64,000 nucleotides of DNA, from the NCBI GenBank assembly GCA_964423795.1, contig CAYRGC010000002.1, positions 62,001-126,000 of the forward strand. Reading direction: 5' to 3'. Made by a program: the position numbers and the translations under genes. Under the pieces are notes generated by a model. It saw nothing but the letters and a program-made list of their open reading frames with translations. It was not told the DNA's origin and ran no database searches. This document shows positions 41,885-50,302 of the stretch, piece after piece (within the stretch, counting starts at the first letter, position 1; the number at the start of each line of letters is the position of its first letter). Origin of the DNA: CAYRGC01 sp964423795. Lineage in GTDB: Bacteria; Patescibacteriota; Gracilibacteria; Peribacterales; Peribacteraceae.

Positions 41885-42550
41885 ATGTTTCCCTCCTATC
41901 TGCTCGTCGACCGCGGCTTCTGGCTCTTCACGATCTTCTACGTGGTCTCGATCGGGGTCGCGACCGCGCTGATCGTGCTTCCGTGCAAGCGCATGTTCTC
42001 CCGTCCGACCGCGGGCACGCTTCCGTCGTTCGTAGTGCCGCTCTTCTCGGGCCTGCTCCTGTACCAGTTCTTCCACCAGGCGGAACACGTGACGCAGATG
42101 TACCAGTTCCAGTTTCTCGGCTTCTCCACGCAGGAGGCGCACGGGTTCGTCTGGTTCCTGGACGACGAGTGGAACCACTTCGTGTTCAACGTCGGATACA
42201 TGATCGGCATGAGCACGGTCTTCTCCCAGCTGCTCCGCTCGCTCAAGCGCCAAGGGATCGCGTACTCGGTCGGCAGCATCGGCCTCATCGTCGCGTTCCT
42301 CGTCATGGAGAGCTGGCACTGCATCGAGCACACGTACCGCATCCTCCAGCACGTACAGGGAACCTGCGTGAACTGCGTCGGGATCGTCGACGGGCTCTTC
42401 AACGTCAACCGCCTCGTCTATCACTTCTGGATGAACTTCTTCGCCCTCGTGCTGCCGCTCTCGGTGTACGTGTGGTACGGGCTGCACCGCCGCTTCATCG
42501 CCGCGTTCCGTCGCGAGGGGGCGCCCGTCGTTCCGGCGGCGGCGAATTGA
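41885..42550 (+). CDS. His-rich polytopic membrane protein of the copper island
   Basis: 221 residues with about five membrane helices. Histidines are clustered at the membrane faces: FFHQAEHVTQMY (His64, His68), EAHG (86), DDEWNHFVFN (98), MESWHCIEHTYRILQH (145, 149, 156) and LVYHFWMNFF (180), with a Cys pair TCVNC (161, 164). The EH and WHxxEH arrangement suggests bound metal or haem. I do not recognise a named family. The gene has the best promoter in the window and is followed after 13 bases by an exported YtkA-like protein, which suggests an operon in envelope metal handling. Confidence 0.7.
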   Translation: MFPSYLLVDRGFWLFTIFYVVSIGVATALIVLPCKRMFSRPTAGTLPSFVVPLFSGLLLYQFFHQAEHVTQMYQFQFLGFSTQEAHGFVWFLDDEWNHFVFNVGYMIGMSTVFSQLLRSLKRQGIAYSVGSIGLIVAFLVMESWHCIEHTYRILQHVQGTCVNCVGIVDGLFNVNRLVYHFWMNFFALVLPLSVYVWYGLHRRFIAAFRREGAPVVPAAAN

Positions 42551-42563
42551 CCCCTTCCCCGCG

Positions 42564-43373
42564 ATGGAACGGCTCCTCGTCCTCGCCGGCTTCGCGCTCC
42601 TCGCCGCCGCGGGGTTCGCGGCATGGAGCGCTAGATCGACGGGCTTCATGACGGCGATCGTGCGCAATTCCCGATACGACCTCCGTCTCGAGACCCCGCC
42701 GACCATCGCCACGGGATCCCCCGCGACGCTCGTCATCCGCACGTTCAGAAACGGCGGCGCGACCGACGTGACGCGCGAGCGCCACTCGCTCCACGCGGTG
42801 CTCCTGAGCGCCGACGACGAGGACATGGTGCACACCGTGAACTTCCGCTTCCGCGAAGACGGCTCCGCGGAGCTCGACCGCGTCTTCACCCGGCCCGGGA
42901 CGTACCGGCTCTGGATCGAAGTGGACGACGACACGCTGGAAAACCCCCACGGCGCCAACGCCGCGCTCGTCGCGTGGCAGGACATCGCCGTGACCGGAGC
43001 GCCGCTCCCGCCGGAAACGCCGCCGACGGAAGGCGTGACGGCGTCCGCAAGCGGCTTCACGCTCACCATGTCCCACGGCCCCCTCGTCGCCGGCAAGCCC
43101 GCGGAACTGCGCTTCGCCGTGACGGGCGCCGACGGCAAGACCGTCGTGCTTCCGATGCACGATCCCGTCCTCTTCGGACTCACGAGCGAAACTCGGGACT
43201 ACTTCCTCCACGGCCACATGTTCACCGATCCCGGCTGGCGTGCGGCCTCCTACGGCCTCACGTTCCCTCATCCCGGGCGCTACGACCTGTTCACGCAGGC
43301 CTTCTGGCTCGAGGGACTCGATTTTAGGCTTATGGAAGCCCATTTCATCCTTATTGTTTCTTCGGGGAAATAA
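42564..43373 (+). CDS. exported protein with two YtkA/FixH-like domains
   Basis: 269 residues. An N-terminal membrane anchor (about 4-22) is followed by two Ig-like domains. The first (about 30-145) has TRERHSLHAVLLSADDEDMV, HTVNFRFREDGSAELDRVFT and RPGTYRLWIEVDDDT. The second (about 155-265) has LVAGKPAELRFAVTGADGKT and FPHPGRYDLFTQAFW. The H..V...D.(D/E)..H core and the PGxYxLW closing strand recur in the lipoprotein at 45299 and the C-terminus of the CopC-CopD protein, so they are one domain family. Role in copper delivery or sensing is an inference from context. Confidence 0.75.
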   Translation: MERLLVLAGFALLAAAGFAAWSARSTGFMTAIVRNSRYDLRLETPPTIATGSPATLVIRTFRNGGATDVTRERHSLHAVLLSADDEDMVHTVNFRFREDGSAELDRVFTRPGTYRLWIEVDDDTLENPHGANAALVAWQDIAVTGAPLPPETPPTEGVTASASGFTLTMSHGPLVAGKPAELRFAVTGADGKTVVLPMHDPVLFGLTSETRDYFLHGHMFTDPGWRAASYGLTFPHPGRYDLFTQAFWLEGLDFRLMEAHFILIVSSGK

Positions 43374-43384
43374 GGGGAAGTGAC

Positions 43385-43413
43385 TTGCCTTTTGTACATA
43401 AATATTTTAAAGT
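43385..43413 (+). promoter_or_regulatory. promoter of the DUF11 surface protein
   Basis: TTGCCT (43385-43390), a 17-base spacer and TAAAGT (43408-43413). It is followed by 24 consecutive pyrimidines (43416-43439) before ATG 43444. Confidence 0.5.
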
Positions 43414-43443
43414 AACCTCCTTTTTTCTCTTTTCTTTTCGACG

Positions 43444-45279
43444 ATGCCTTTCTCCCGTTCCCGCCTCGCCCAACTTATCGCGACGATCGCGGCGATCATG
43501 GTTCCCGTCGCGGGTTTGGCCTGCGGTCTCATCGACTGGGCCATCGCGAAACGCGGCCCCGCGACCGTTCATCCGGGAGAAACGATCACCTACACGCTCG
43601 ATATCAGCGAAGTGAACCCGAACGGAGCCGGCATCCGCCCGATCACGGCGGACCTCATCCCGGCGGGACTCACGTACGTCGGATTCTCCGGCAACGCGAC
43701 CTCCTGCGTCGTCACCACCGCGCTCCCGTCGTATGCGACGCGCGGCCCCGCGCAGATCTTCAACGGCAAGCCGATGGTGTACTGCGAGTGGATGAACACG
43801 ATCATGTCGACCCATAACCAGGGCCTCGCCGTCGGCGGCATCCAGAGCGTCAACATCACGTTCACCGTCTCGCCGACGATCGCCTGCGGCACCGAGATCG
43901 ACAACGTCGCGATGATCCACACGGGCCAGGTGGATAGCACCCGCTTCGGCGGCGATATCAACTGGAACAACAACCTGAGCCAGCACGTGAAGACCACGGT
44001 GGTCTGCGACACGACGGACGTGTCGATCATCAAATCCGGACCGAGCACGGTGGTCCGCGGCTCCACGATCTCGTACACCGTGACCGTCCAGAACGGCAAC
44101 GGGATCGGCCATAACGTCGTCGTCACCGATCCGGTACCCACGGGAGCCGTGTTCACCCCCGCGGGGAGCGACGCGGCCTGCTCGTTGCAGGGCGCGAACG
44201 TGGTGTGTCCCCTCGGCTCCATGAGCCCGAACGGCACGCGCAACCTGATCCTCAACTTCACGGTCCCGTCGACCGCTCCGTGCATGACCGCGACGATCCT
44301 GAACCAAGCGACCGTCTCGACCGGTTCCACGGACACGAACCCGCAGAACAACCAGAGCAACGTCGTGGCGACGTCCGTAACCTGCGCGTCCTCCAGCAGC
44401 TCGTCGCTGCAGTCCTCTTCCGTCGCCCCGTCTTCCTCGTCGTCCTCCCCGGCTTCCTCCTCCTCTTCTTCCAGCTCCTCGGCGCAGTCGTCGTCGGCGC
44501 CCTCGTCGTCCTCGTCCTCTTCGTCGGTCACGTCGTCCTCGGCGCAGAGTTCGTCGGCGGTGGCGTCATCTTCGTCGGCGCAGACCTCGAGCTCGTCCTC
44601 CGCTCCCACGGGCTGCATCCGGGTGATCAAGGAGACGTTCACGCCCTACGGACAGGCGCTGACCCCCGTGCCCGCCTTCATCTTCCGCCTCGATGACTCA
44701 CGCATGATCCAGAACGACGGCAACGGCATTGCCGTCTTCACGGGTGTCACCCCCGGCACGCACGTCGTCTTCGAACAGCAGGTTGCAGGCTGGAATCTCT
44801 TCTCCGTCGCGCCCGGCAACGGGGTAGTCTCCGTGAACGCGGGGGGAGAGTGCGCGGTGGTGAACTTCAAGAACCAACAGTTCTTGGCATCGAACGGATC
44901 GCAGAATCCGTTCGTCATCCAGGCCTCCGTCCCGGTGAACGTGGTGAACAACAACAACGTGAACGCCAACGCGAACGCGGTGGCGAACGTGAACGCGAAC
45001 CCGTCGGTGAACGTGCAGGCGAATCCGGTGGCGGGTTCGAACGTGCAGCAGTTCGGATACTCCTTCTACGCCGAGGCATACCGGAGCGACACGAAGACCA
45101 TTCAGTACATCGCCCTTCTTCCGCCCACGGGCGTGTCCTCGTTCACGGGGGCGCTCAGCGGCGCGCAGGGACTCCTCGCTCCCTACGGCGGTTCCACGGC
45201 TTCCGGCCTCCTCGCGATCGTCGCGACGGCGGGCGTGAGCGCGGGCGGCTGGCTCGGACGCAGACTCTTCGGCGCCTGA
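43444..45279 (+). CDS. surface protein with DUF11-like domains and C-terminal anchor
   Basis: 611 residues. The signal peptide is at about 1-25. Two DUF11/Ig-like repeats follow: KRGPATVHPGETITYTLDIS (about 38) and KSGPSTVVRGSTISYTVTVQ (about 197). A linker of nearly pure Ser lies at about 316-388, then a SpaA/prealbumin-like domain (GCIRVIKETFTPYGQALTPV, at about 390-480). A low-complexity Asn/Val/Ala tract (NVNANANAVANVNANPSVNV) follows, and a C-terminal hydrophobic segment ends in RRLFGA, a likely membrane anchor. It lies between the two YtkA-like genes, so it may be part of the same unit, but it has its own promoter. Confidence 0.8.
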   Translation: MPFSRSRLAQLIATIAAIMVPVAGLACGLIDWAIAKRGPATVHPGETITYTLDISEVNPNGAGIRPITADLIPAGLTYVGFSGNATSCVVTTALPSYATRGPAQIFNGKPMVYCEWMNTIMSTHNQGLAVGGIQSVNITFTVSPTIACGTEIDNVAMIHTGQVDSTRFGGDINWNNNLSQHVKTTVVCDTTDVSIIKSGPSTVVRGSTISYTVTVQNGNGIGHNVVVTDPVPTGAVFTPAGSDAACSLQGANVVCPLGSMSPNGTRNLILNFTVPSTAPCMTATILNQATVSTGSTDTNPQNNQSNVVATSVTCASSSSSSLQSSSVAPSSSSSSPASSSSSSSSSAQSSSAPSSSSSSSSVTSSSAQSSSAVASSSSAQTSSSSSAPTGCIRVIKETFTPYGQALTPVPAFIFRLDDSRMIQNDGNGIAVFTGVTPGTHVVFEQQVAGWNLFSVAPGNGVVSVNAGGECAVVNFKNQQFLASNGSQNPFVIQASVPVNVVNNNNVNANANAVANVNANPSVNVQANPVAGSNVQQFGYSFYAEAYRSDTKTIQYIALLPPTGVSSFTGALSGAQGLLAPYGGSTASGLLAIVATAGVSAGGWLGRRLFGA

Positions 45280-45298
45280 TCGTCGATTCCCACGCCCC

Positions 45299-46132
45299 AT
45301 GAACAAGTCGCATTCCCGGCTCGGAGCGATCCTCCTCGGCCTCGCGGCGTGCGCGCTCGCGGGTTGCGAGGCGGCGCCTCCGCCGGGAACGCCGCTCTCG
45401 GTGCTCGTGCGCAATCAATCGTACCAAGTGAACGCCGAGATGCCCGGTACCGTGCGCACCGGAACCCCGACGACGATCCGCCTGCACGTGTCGCGGAAAG
45501 GAAAGCCGAGCGACCTCGCAGGCGAGTACCGCGTGCTGCACGCCGTCCTCGCAAGCGAGGACGGGAATGACGTCGCGCACACCGCGTCGCTGCGCGGCGG
45601 CGACGGCACGTACGAACTGACCCACGATTTCCCGCGACCCGGGCGCTACCGGCTGTGGGTGGAGGTGGACGACACGAAGAACCCCGAACGGCACGGCGCG
45701 CACGCGGACCTCATCGCGTACGCCGATCTCGAGGCGACGGGCAAACCGTCCCGCGGCGCGTTGCCCGTCCGCGCGAACGAGAGCGCGTCCGGCGGAGTCA
45801 TCCTGCATCTCACGGGAAGCGAGCTTCGCCCGGGTGTCGCGGCGGGCCTGCGTCTTTGGATATCGGACGCCTCGGGCGCGACGCTGCCGCTGCCGTCGAC
45901 CGACGGAGCGGAGTACGTGCTCGTGGGCGACGGGCTACGCGTGTTCCGGCACGGCCCCCTCGCGACGGCGACGGACGGGAAGAGCGCATTGCTGTCGCTC
46001 ACGGTGGAACGCCCGGGAGATTACGTGCTCTGGCTGGAATCGGACCCGATCGACGGGAAGAACGGCCAAACCGTGCACGGCGCCTTCGCGCTGACGGTGG
46101 GAGAGCCCGTCGACGCCATCACTCGGCGGTGA
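45299..46132 (+). CDS. lipoprotein with two YtkA/FixH-like domains
   Basis: 277 residues. The lipobox ALAGC (Cys near 23) ends the signal sequence MNKSHSRLGAILLGLAACAL. The first domain has REYRVLHAVLASEDGNDVAH-like sequence (EYRVLHAVLASEDGNDVAH), then FPRPGRYRLWVEVDDTKNPE. The second has GSELRPGVAAGLRLWISDAS and VERPGDYVLWLESDPIDGKN. It is a clear paralogue of the protein at 42564, with the same order and the same closing motif. It is 20 bases downstream of the DUF11 gene. Confidence 0.78.
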   Translation: MNKSHSRLGAILLGLAACALAGCEAAPPPGTPLSVLVRNQSYQVNAEMPGTVRTGTPTTIRLHVSRKGKPSDLAGEYRVLHAVLASEDGNDVAHTASLRGGDGTYELTHDFPRPGRYRLWVEVDDTKNPERHGAHADLIAYADLEATGKPSRGALPVRANESASGGVILHLTGSELRPGVAAGLRLWISDASGATLPLPSTDGAEYVLVGDGLRVFRHGPLATATDGKSALLSLTVERPGDYVLWLESDPIDGKNGQTVHGAFALTVGEPVDAITRR

Positions 46133-46289
46133 ACGTCGTGACCCTCAGGACGCCGCGGATGTCGTAGATGCGGAGGCGATCGTCACCCATGTTCTCGACG
46201 GGCACGAACGTGCCGCTCGTGGTGAGTGACAACGAAAAGGCAGGGGGCTTGGGACGATCGACGAGAAGTTCATTCGTGAGGTCGCCCAT
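46119..46289 (-). CDS. possible small protein, remnant region
   Basis: A 56-codon frame from ATG 46289: MGDLTNELLVDRPKPPAFSL, then SLTTSGTFVPVENMGDDRLR and IYDIRGVLRVTTFTAE. Codon use is GC-rich at third positions. Its start codon abuts the plus-strand ATG of the primase-like fragment (CATATG) and its end overlaps the 3' end of the lipoprotein gene. No family recognised. It could be a remnant of the same mobile module. Confidence 0.35.
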   Translation of the reverse strand: MGDLTNELLVDRPKPPAFSLSLTTSGTFVPVENMGDDRLRIYDIRGVLRVTTFTAE

Positions 46290-46629
46290 ATGTCACCGTC
46301 GGCGGCGAGCTACGTGCGGCGGCATCCTTGCTTGACGACGGAGGCAATGGCGAAGTGGCGTGTCGGCATGTTGCCCACGGACGGCGGGGCAGATAAACGC
46401 GGCTGGCCGCTTCGCGGGCATGTGCTGAATCCGGTGCTGAGCGAAGACGGCAAAGTGCTCGCCTGGGTGGGTCGCGATCCGCAATTCGAGACGAAGGAAC
46501 AAGCCTTCAACGCCATGACGCCGGATCAGCGAGCGCGGGAGAAACAGCCCGCAAAGCATCGCTTTCGCGTGCGAGGACATCGGCACCACGTTCACCGTTA
46601 GCCTGCCGCGAGCCGACCGCTCGTCCTGA
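46290..46629 (+). pseudogene. debris: toprim/primase-like fragment joined to histidine-kinase tail
   Basis: The frame from ATG 46290 encodes TEAMAKWRVGMLPTDGGADK, RGWPLRGHVLNPVLSEDGKV, LAWVGRDPQFETKEQAFNAM and REKQPAKHRF. This is the zinc-finger-to-toprim connecting region of plasmid/phage-type primase-like proteins, without the Cys finger or the catalytic toprim part. At about 46564 another frame takes over with EDIGTTFTVSLPRADRSS and a stop at 46629, which is the G2-box C-terminus of a histidine kinase. Two unrelated gene ends are thus fused. Both are non-functional remnants. Confidence 0.6.
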
Positions 46630-46634
46630 GCGCG

Positions 46635-46663
46635 TTGCCACCGGAGGCGCGGACTCGTACGAT
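46635..46663 (+). promoter_or_regulatory. promoter of the His-rich exported protein
   Basis: TTGCCA (46635-46640), a 17-base spacer and TACGAT (46658-46663). Nineteen consecutive pyrimidines (46671-46689) abut ATG 46690. Confidence 0.55.
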
Positions 46664-46689
46664 CGGGGCGTCTTTCCTCTTCTTTTTCC

Positions 46690-47385
46690 ATGACGTTCTC
46701 CTCCCGCGCAGCGACCGCCGCAGCCCTCCTTCTCCTGCCCCTCGCCGCCTCGGCGCACGAGCACCGGACGTACGAGATCGGAGGCAAGGAATACGTCATC
46801 GAGATCGGCTCCATCAACGAGCCGGTGACGGTGGACGACAAGAGCGGCGTGGAGCTCACCGTCTCCGAAGTCGCGCCACATGACGGAGTCGCGCCGCATA
46901 ATGACGACGAGGAGCATGAGGAAGGCGCTCCCGTGACGGGTCTCGAGCGGACCCTCAAGGTCGAGGTTCGCGCCGGCGACCAGACGATGACGCTGGACTT
47001 CCGTCCCACCTGGGGAGCCCCCGGCGCGTACGAGGCCATCTTCTTCCCCACGGCGGAGACCACCTACACCTACCGTCTCACGGGCACGATCGACGACATC
47101 CCCGTGGACCTGAGCTTCGCATGCAAGCCGAGCGGCGCGGAGGAGGCCCCCGAGGAAACGACCGCCGTGAAACTTTCCGACCGCGTGACGCAGATCAGGA
47201 AGGAGGGGGCGTTCGGTTGCCCCTCCGCCAAGGCTCCTCTCCAGTTCCCCGCGAAGCCGGGATCGCTCGCCGATATGGGAGGAAAAACCCGCGGAGTCGA
47301 CCCTCTCTCCGCCGCGAGCCTCGCCTTCGGGATCATCGGATTCGTGACGGGCTCCGCCGCGCTGCGCAAAGCGAAGCGCGCGTGA
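46690..47385 (+). CDS. exported His-rich protein of the copper island
   Basis: 231 residues. The signal peptide (RAATAAALLLLPLAASA) would be cut before HEHRTYEIGGKEYVIEIGSI, leaving a free N-terminal His-Glu-His, an ATCUN-type Cu(II) site (inference). A second His/Glu-rich patch is APHDGVAPHNDDEEHEEG. The central part is Ig-like (TLKVEVRAGDQTMTLDFRPT, GAPGAYEAIFFPTAETTYTY), and a C-terminal membrane anchor follows (LSAASLAFGIIGFVTGSAAL). It resembles proteins found beside copper-resistance genes. It is 37 bases upstream of the CopC-CopD gene. Confidence 0.75.
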   Translation: MTFSSRAATAAALLLLPLAASAHEHRTYEIGGKEYVIEIGSINEPVTVDDKSGVELTVSEVAPHDGVAPHNDDEEHEEGAPVTGLERTLKVEVRAGDQTMTLDFRPTWGAPGAYEAIFFPTAETTYTYRLTGTIDDIPVDLSFACKPSGAEEAPEETTAVKLSDRVTQIRKEGAFGCPSAKAPLQFPAKPGSLADMGGKTRGVDPLSAASLAFGIIGFVTGSAALRKAKRA

Positions 47386-47406
47386 GCGCCGGGAGCGCCG
47401 CTCCGC

Positions 47407-47412
47407 TATGCT
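47407..47412 (+). promoter_or_regulatory. -10 TATGCT, leaderless
   Basis: Ends 10 bases before ATG 47423 and overlaps an earlier in-frame ATG (47408), which argues for the later start. Confidence 0.4.
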
Positions 47413-47422
47413 CGCGTTGACC

Positions 47423-50302
47423 ATGCGGGCGCGCCTTCTCCTTCTCTCGGGTTTCCTGCTGCTGGCCGCCCCCGCGCAGAGCGCGTCGGCGCATGCGTCG
47501 CCGGTGCGGTACGATCCGCCCGCGTCGGCCGTCGTCCGGGCCGCGCCGGATCGGATCGGCATCGTCTTCAGCGAACGCGTCGAGCCCGCCGCGAGCGAGA
47601 TCGCCGTGTATGACCCCACGGGGAAACGCGTGCCGACGGGGCCGATAGAAACCGATCCCCGCGACGCCAGGATCTTCGGCGCGAGCGCGACGCTCTCCGC
47701 GTCCGGAACGTATGCCGTGTCGTGGCAGGTGATCTCCGCCGACGACGGGCACTTCACGAAGGGCGGGTACCTCTTCTCCGTGGGGCACGCGACGGGCAAC
47801 GTCGCGGGAACGCCGTTTCAGATCCAACACCGGTCGAGCTGGCCGGAAGGCTTCGCGATCTTCGCGGAGCTCCTGGGCGGCGCCCTGCTCCTCGGCGCGC
47901 TGGCGGTGCTTGGCATCTGGAAGCGGAGGGAATCCCGGGCAAAGGCCGAAGCGGAACGCATGCTCGAGCGGCGCCTGCGGGCGACGGTCGCGGTCGCGGC
48001 CGTCCTCGTCGCGCTGGGCGTCGCGGCGTACGTGTGGCTGGAATCGTCGGGGCTCGCCGCGGACCGCTTCCTGCCGATGGCCGGCGCGGCGGCCCTCTTC
48101 CTCAAGACCGCCGCGGGGCGATGGGCCGTGCTGCGCGCCGCGCTTTCGCTCACCGCCGCGGCGATCCTCGCGCGGAATCTGCGGCCGGCGCTAAGGGCGC
48201 AACGCCGCACCGTCGCCGAGATCGCCGTCGTCGTGCTGCTCTGCGCCGTCGCGCTCGCGCGCGCCCGCGTGAGCCACGCCGCGGCCTCGGATTTCCTGCC
48301 CGCCCTCGCGATCCTCGTGAACGCCGTCCATCTGCTCGCGAAGGACCTGTGGATCGGCGGACTCGCGGCGGCGACGCTCTGCCTGCTGCCCGCGCTCGAT
48401 CGCGAGGGAACGGCGACGGCCGCGCGGGCGCTCCTGCGCCTCTCCCGCCTCCTGCTGTGGGCGTTCTTCGTCGGCGGCGTGACGGGTTGCTACATCGTGT
48501 GGCTCCACTTGAAGCACCCGGCGAACCTCACGACCACGCACTGGGGCGGCATGCTCCTCGGCCTCTGCGCCTACGCGCTCATCCTGCTGGCGCTGCGGAT
48601 CTACCAGCACGCGGTGATCGAGCCCGCGCTCCTGCGTTGCGCGCGCGGCGAGGCGACGGGCGAGGCGCGGACGGACGGCGAGACCGCCGGCGTGCTGCTG
48701 CTTTTGGAAACGGTCGTGGGATTCGCGGTCCTGCTCTTCTCCTCGGTACTCGTCATCACGACGCCGCCCCTCTCGGCGCACGACGAATTCGTCCGCACGG
48801 CAAAGGCGACCGGCTCCGCGGTCTCGCTCGGCGAGCATCCCTACGAGGAAGCGGCCATGCTCGTGACCGTGTCGAGGAACGGCGGACCGGCCTCCGCGAC
48901 CGGCGTCCTCACGCTGACCGTCCGCAACGCCGCGGAGGGCATCGGCCCCCTCGTCGTGCAAACGGTCGAACGCTTCCCGGGCGGCTACGTCTTCCCGAAA
49001 TCGACGTTCACCCCAGGGGGATCCTGGACGGTGGACGTCAACGAGCACGAGCCGGAAACGTACGACGCCGTGGGACACTTCTCGCTTTCCGCGCCGGGCG
49101 ACTTCGGCGGTCCCGGCGCGACGCATCCGGGCCCCTTCGCCCCCTTCACGCTCGTCCTCGCGGCGACGGCGGTCGGCATCGCCGCGCTCTCGCTGCGGCT
49201 CCTGCGGCAAAACCGCCTGAGGAGCGGCGCCATCGGGACGGACGCGCCCGGGCACCTGCCGGCGCTCGCGGTGCGCAGGCCGCTCTTCGCGTTCGCGATC
49301 GACGTCCTGATCGTCCTCTTCGTCGGCCTGAACGCGGGTCACGGCCACGGCGGGATCTCGGCGCAGCGCGTGTGCGCGGAGGCCGGCGGCACGTGGCACG
49401 AGAACGTCCCGATGCGCGACGGCGCGGCCACCGGGCGCTACGCGGCGCTCGGATGCATGCTCGGCAGCGGACGAGGCACGTACCACTTCACGGACTTGCG
49501 GGAACTCGCGTACTTCACGAGACCGGCATCGGCGCTCGCGGACATGACGACGGAGCCCGCGTCCCCCGCCGCCGGAGAACCTGCGACGCTCGTGTTCCGG
49601 TTGCGCCAACCCGGATTTTTGCCCGCGACGGAATTGACCGCGGAGCACGACCGCATCCTGCACGTGATCGTGGCGGGCGAGGACGGCGAGACCTTCGCGC
49701 ACCTGCACCCCGAGGACGACGGCCCCGTGACGCCGGAGATGCTCGCGACGGCGACCTTCCCCGTCCGCTACGCGTTCCCGAAGCCGGGACGCTACCTCGT
49801 GGGCGTGGACTTCACGGTGCGGTCGCAGACCTTCGCGAACTCCTTCGTGGTGGAAGTCGGCGGAGGACCCGTGGCGGGCGGGCGACCCGTGCCGAGCCTC
49901 GTGTCTGAGACGGACGGCATGCGTGTCACGCTGACGACGCCCGCGATGCTCCGCGCGAACGAGCGGACGACCTTGCGCTTCGACGTCGCGGAAGGGGACG
50001 GCACCCTCGTCACCGACCTTTCGCCGTATCTCGCGGCCGGCATGCACCTGGCCATCGTGAAACAGGACCTCTCCGACTTCGTGCACTCGCACGCGCAGCC
50101 CGCGCAGACGTGGTGGCAGTCGATCGTCGATCCGCGCGATCCGTCGGCGGCGCACGCGCACGTCTTCTTGCCGGAACGCTGGGGCCCCTCGCTGACGACG
50201 AACGTCGTCTTCCCCTCGCCCGGGCGCTACGACATCCACGCGGAATTCAACCGGGGCGGCAAGGTGTCGACCGCGCGGTTCACCGTCGACGCGCAGCCCT
50301 GA
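47423..50302 (+). CDS. CopC-CopD fusion with C-terminal YtkA-like repeats
   Basis: 959 residues from ATG 47423. The signal peptide (MRARLLLLSGFLLLAAPAQS) is cut before His24, giving the CopC His1 copper ligand HASPVRYDPPASA. The partner acidic/His site is SADDGHFTKGGYLFSVG (near 105-120). The CopD part (about 135-435) has eight membrane helices, with LAILVNAVHLLAKDLWIGGL. A linking exported domain (about 460-565) and a further helix with AGHGHGG follow. Two YtkA-like domains end the protein: HDRILHVIVAGEDGETFAHLHPED (split at 741-765) and AGMHLAIVKQDLSDFVHSHA (about 873-892). The latter hold HLH and HSH pairs, likely copper ligands. The role is probably copper uptake or loading across the membrane. 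CopC-CopD fusions are known, but this C-terminal extension is unusual. Confidence 0.85.
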   Translation: MRARLLLLSGFLLLAAPAQSASAHASPVRYDPPASAVVRAAPDRIGIVFSERVEPAASEIAVYDPTGKRVPTGPIETDPRDARIFGASATLSASGTYAVSWQVISADDGHFTKGGYLFSVGHATGNVAGTPFQIQHRSSWPEGFAIFAELLGGALLLGALAVLGIWKRRESRAKAEAERMLERRLRATVAVAAVLVALGVAAYVWLESSGLAADRFLPMAGAAALFLKTAAGRWAVLRAALSLTAAAILARNLRPALRAQRRTVAEIAVVVLLCAVALARARVSHAAASDFLPALAILVNAVHLLAKDLWIGGLAAATLCLLPALDREGTATAARALLRLSRLLLWAFFVGGVTGCYIVWLHLKHPANLTTTHWGGMLLGLCAYALILLALRIYQHAVIEPALLRCARGEATGEARTDGETAGVLLLLETVVGFAVLLFSSVLVITTPPLSAHDEFVRTAKATGSAVSLGEHPYEEAAMLVTVSRNGGPASATGVLTLTVRNAAEGIGPLVVQTVERFPGGYVFPKSTFTPGGSWTVDVNEHEPETYDAVGHFSLSAPGDFGGPGATHPGPFAPFTLVLAATAVGIAALSLRLLRQNRLRSGAIGTDAPGHLPALAVRRPLFAFAIDVLIVLFVGLNAGHGHGGISAQRVCAEAGGTWHENVPMRDGAATGRYAALGCMLGSGRGTYHFTDLRELAYFTRPASALADMTTEPASPAAGEPATLVFRLRQPGFLPATELTAEHDRILHVIVAGEDGETFAHLHPEDDGPVTPEMLATATFPVRYAFPKPGRYLVGVDFTVRSQTFANSFVVEVGGGPVAGGRPVPSLVSETDGMRVTLTTPAMLRANERTTLRFDVAEGDGTLVTDLSPYLAAGMHLAIVKQDLSDFVHSHAQPAQTWWQSIVDPRDPSAAHAHVFLPERWGPSLTTNVVFPSPGRYDIHAEFNRGGKVSTARFTVDAQP

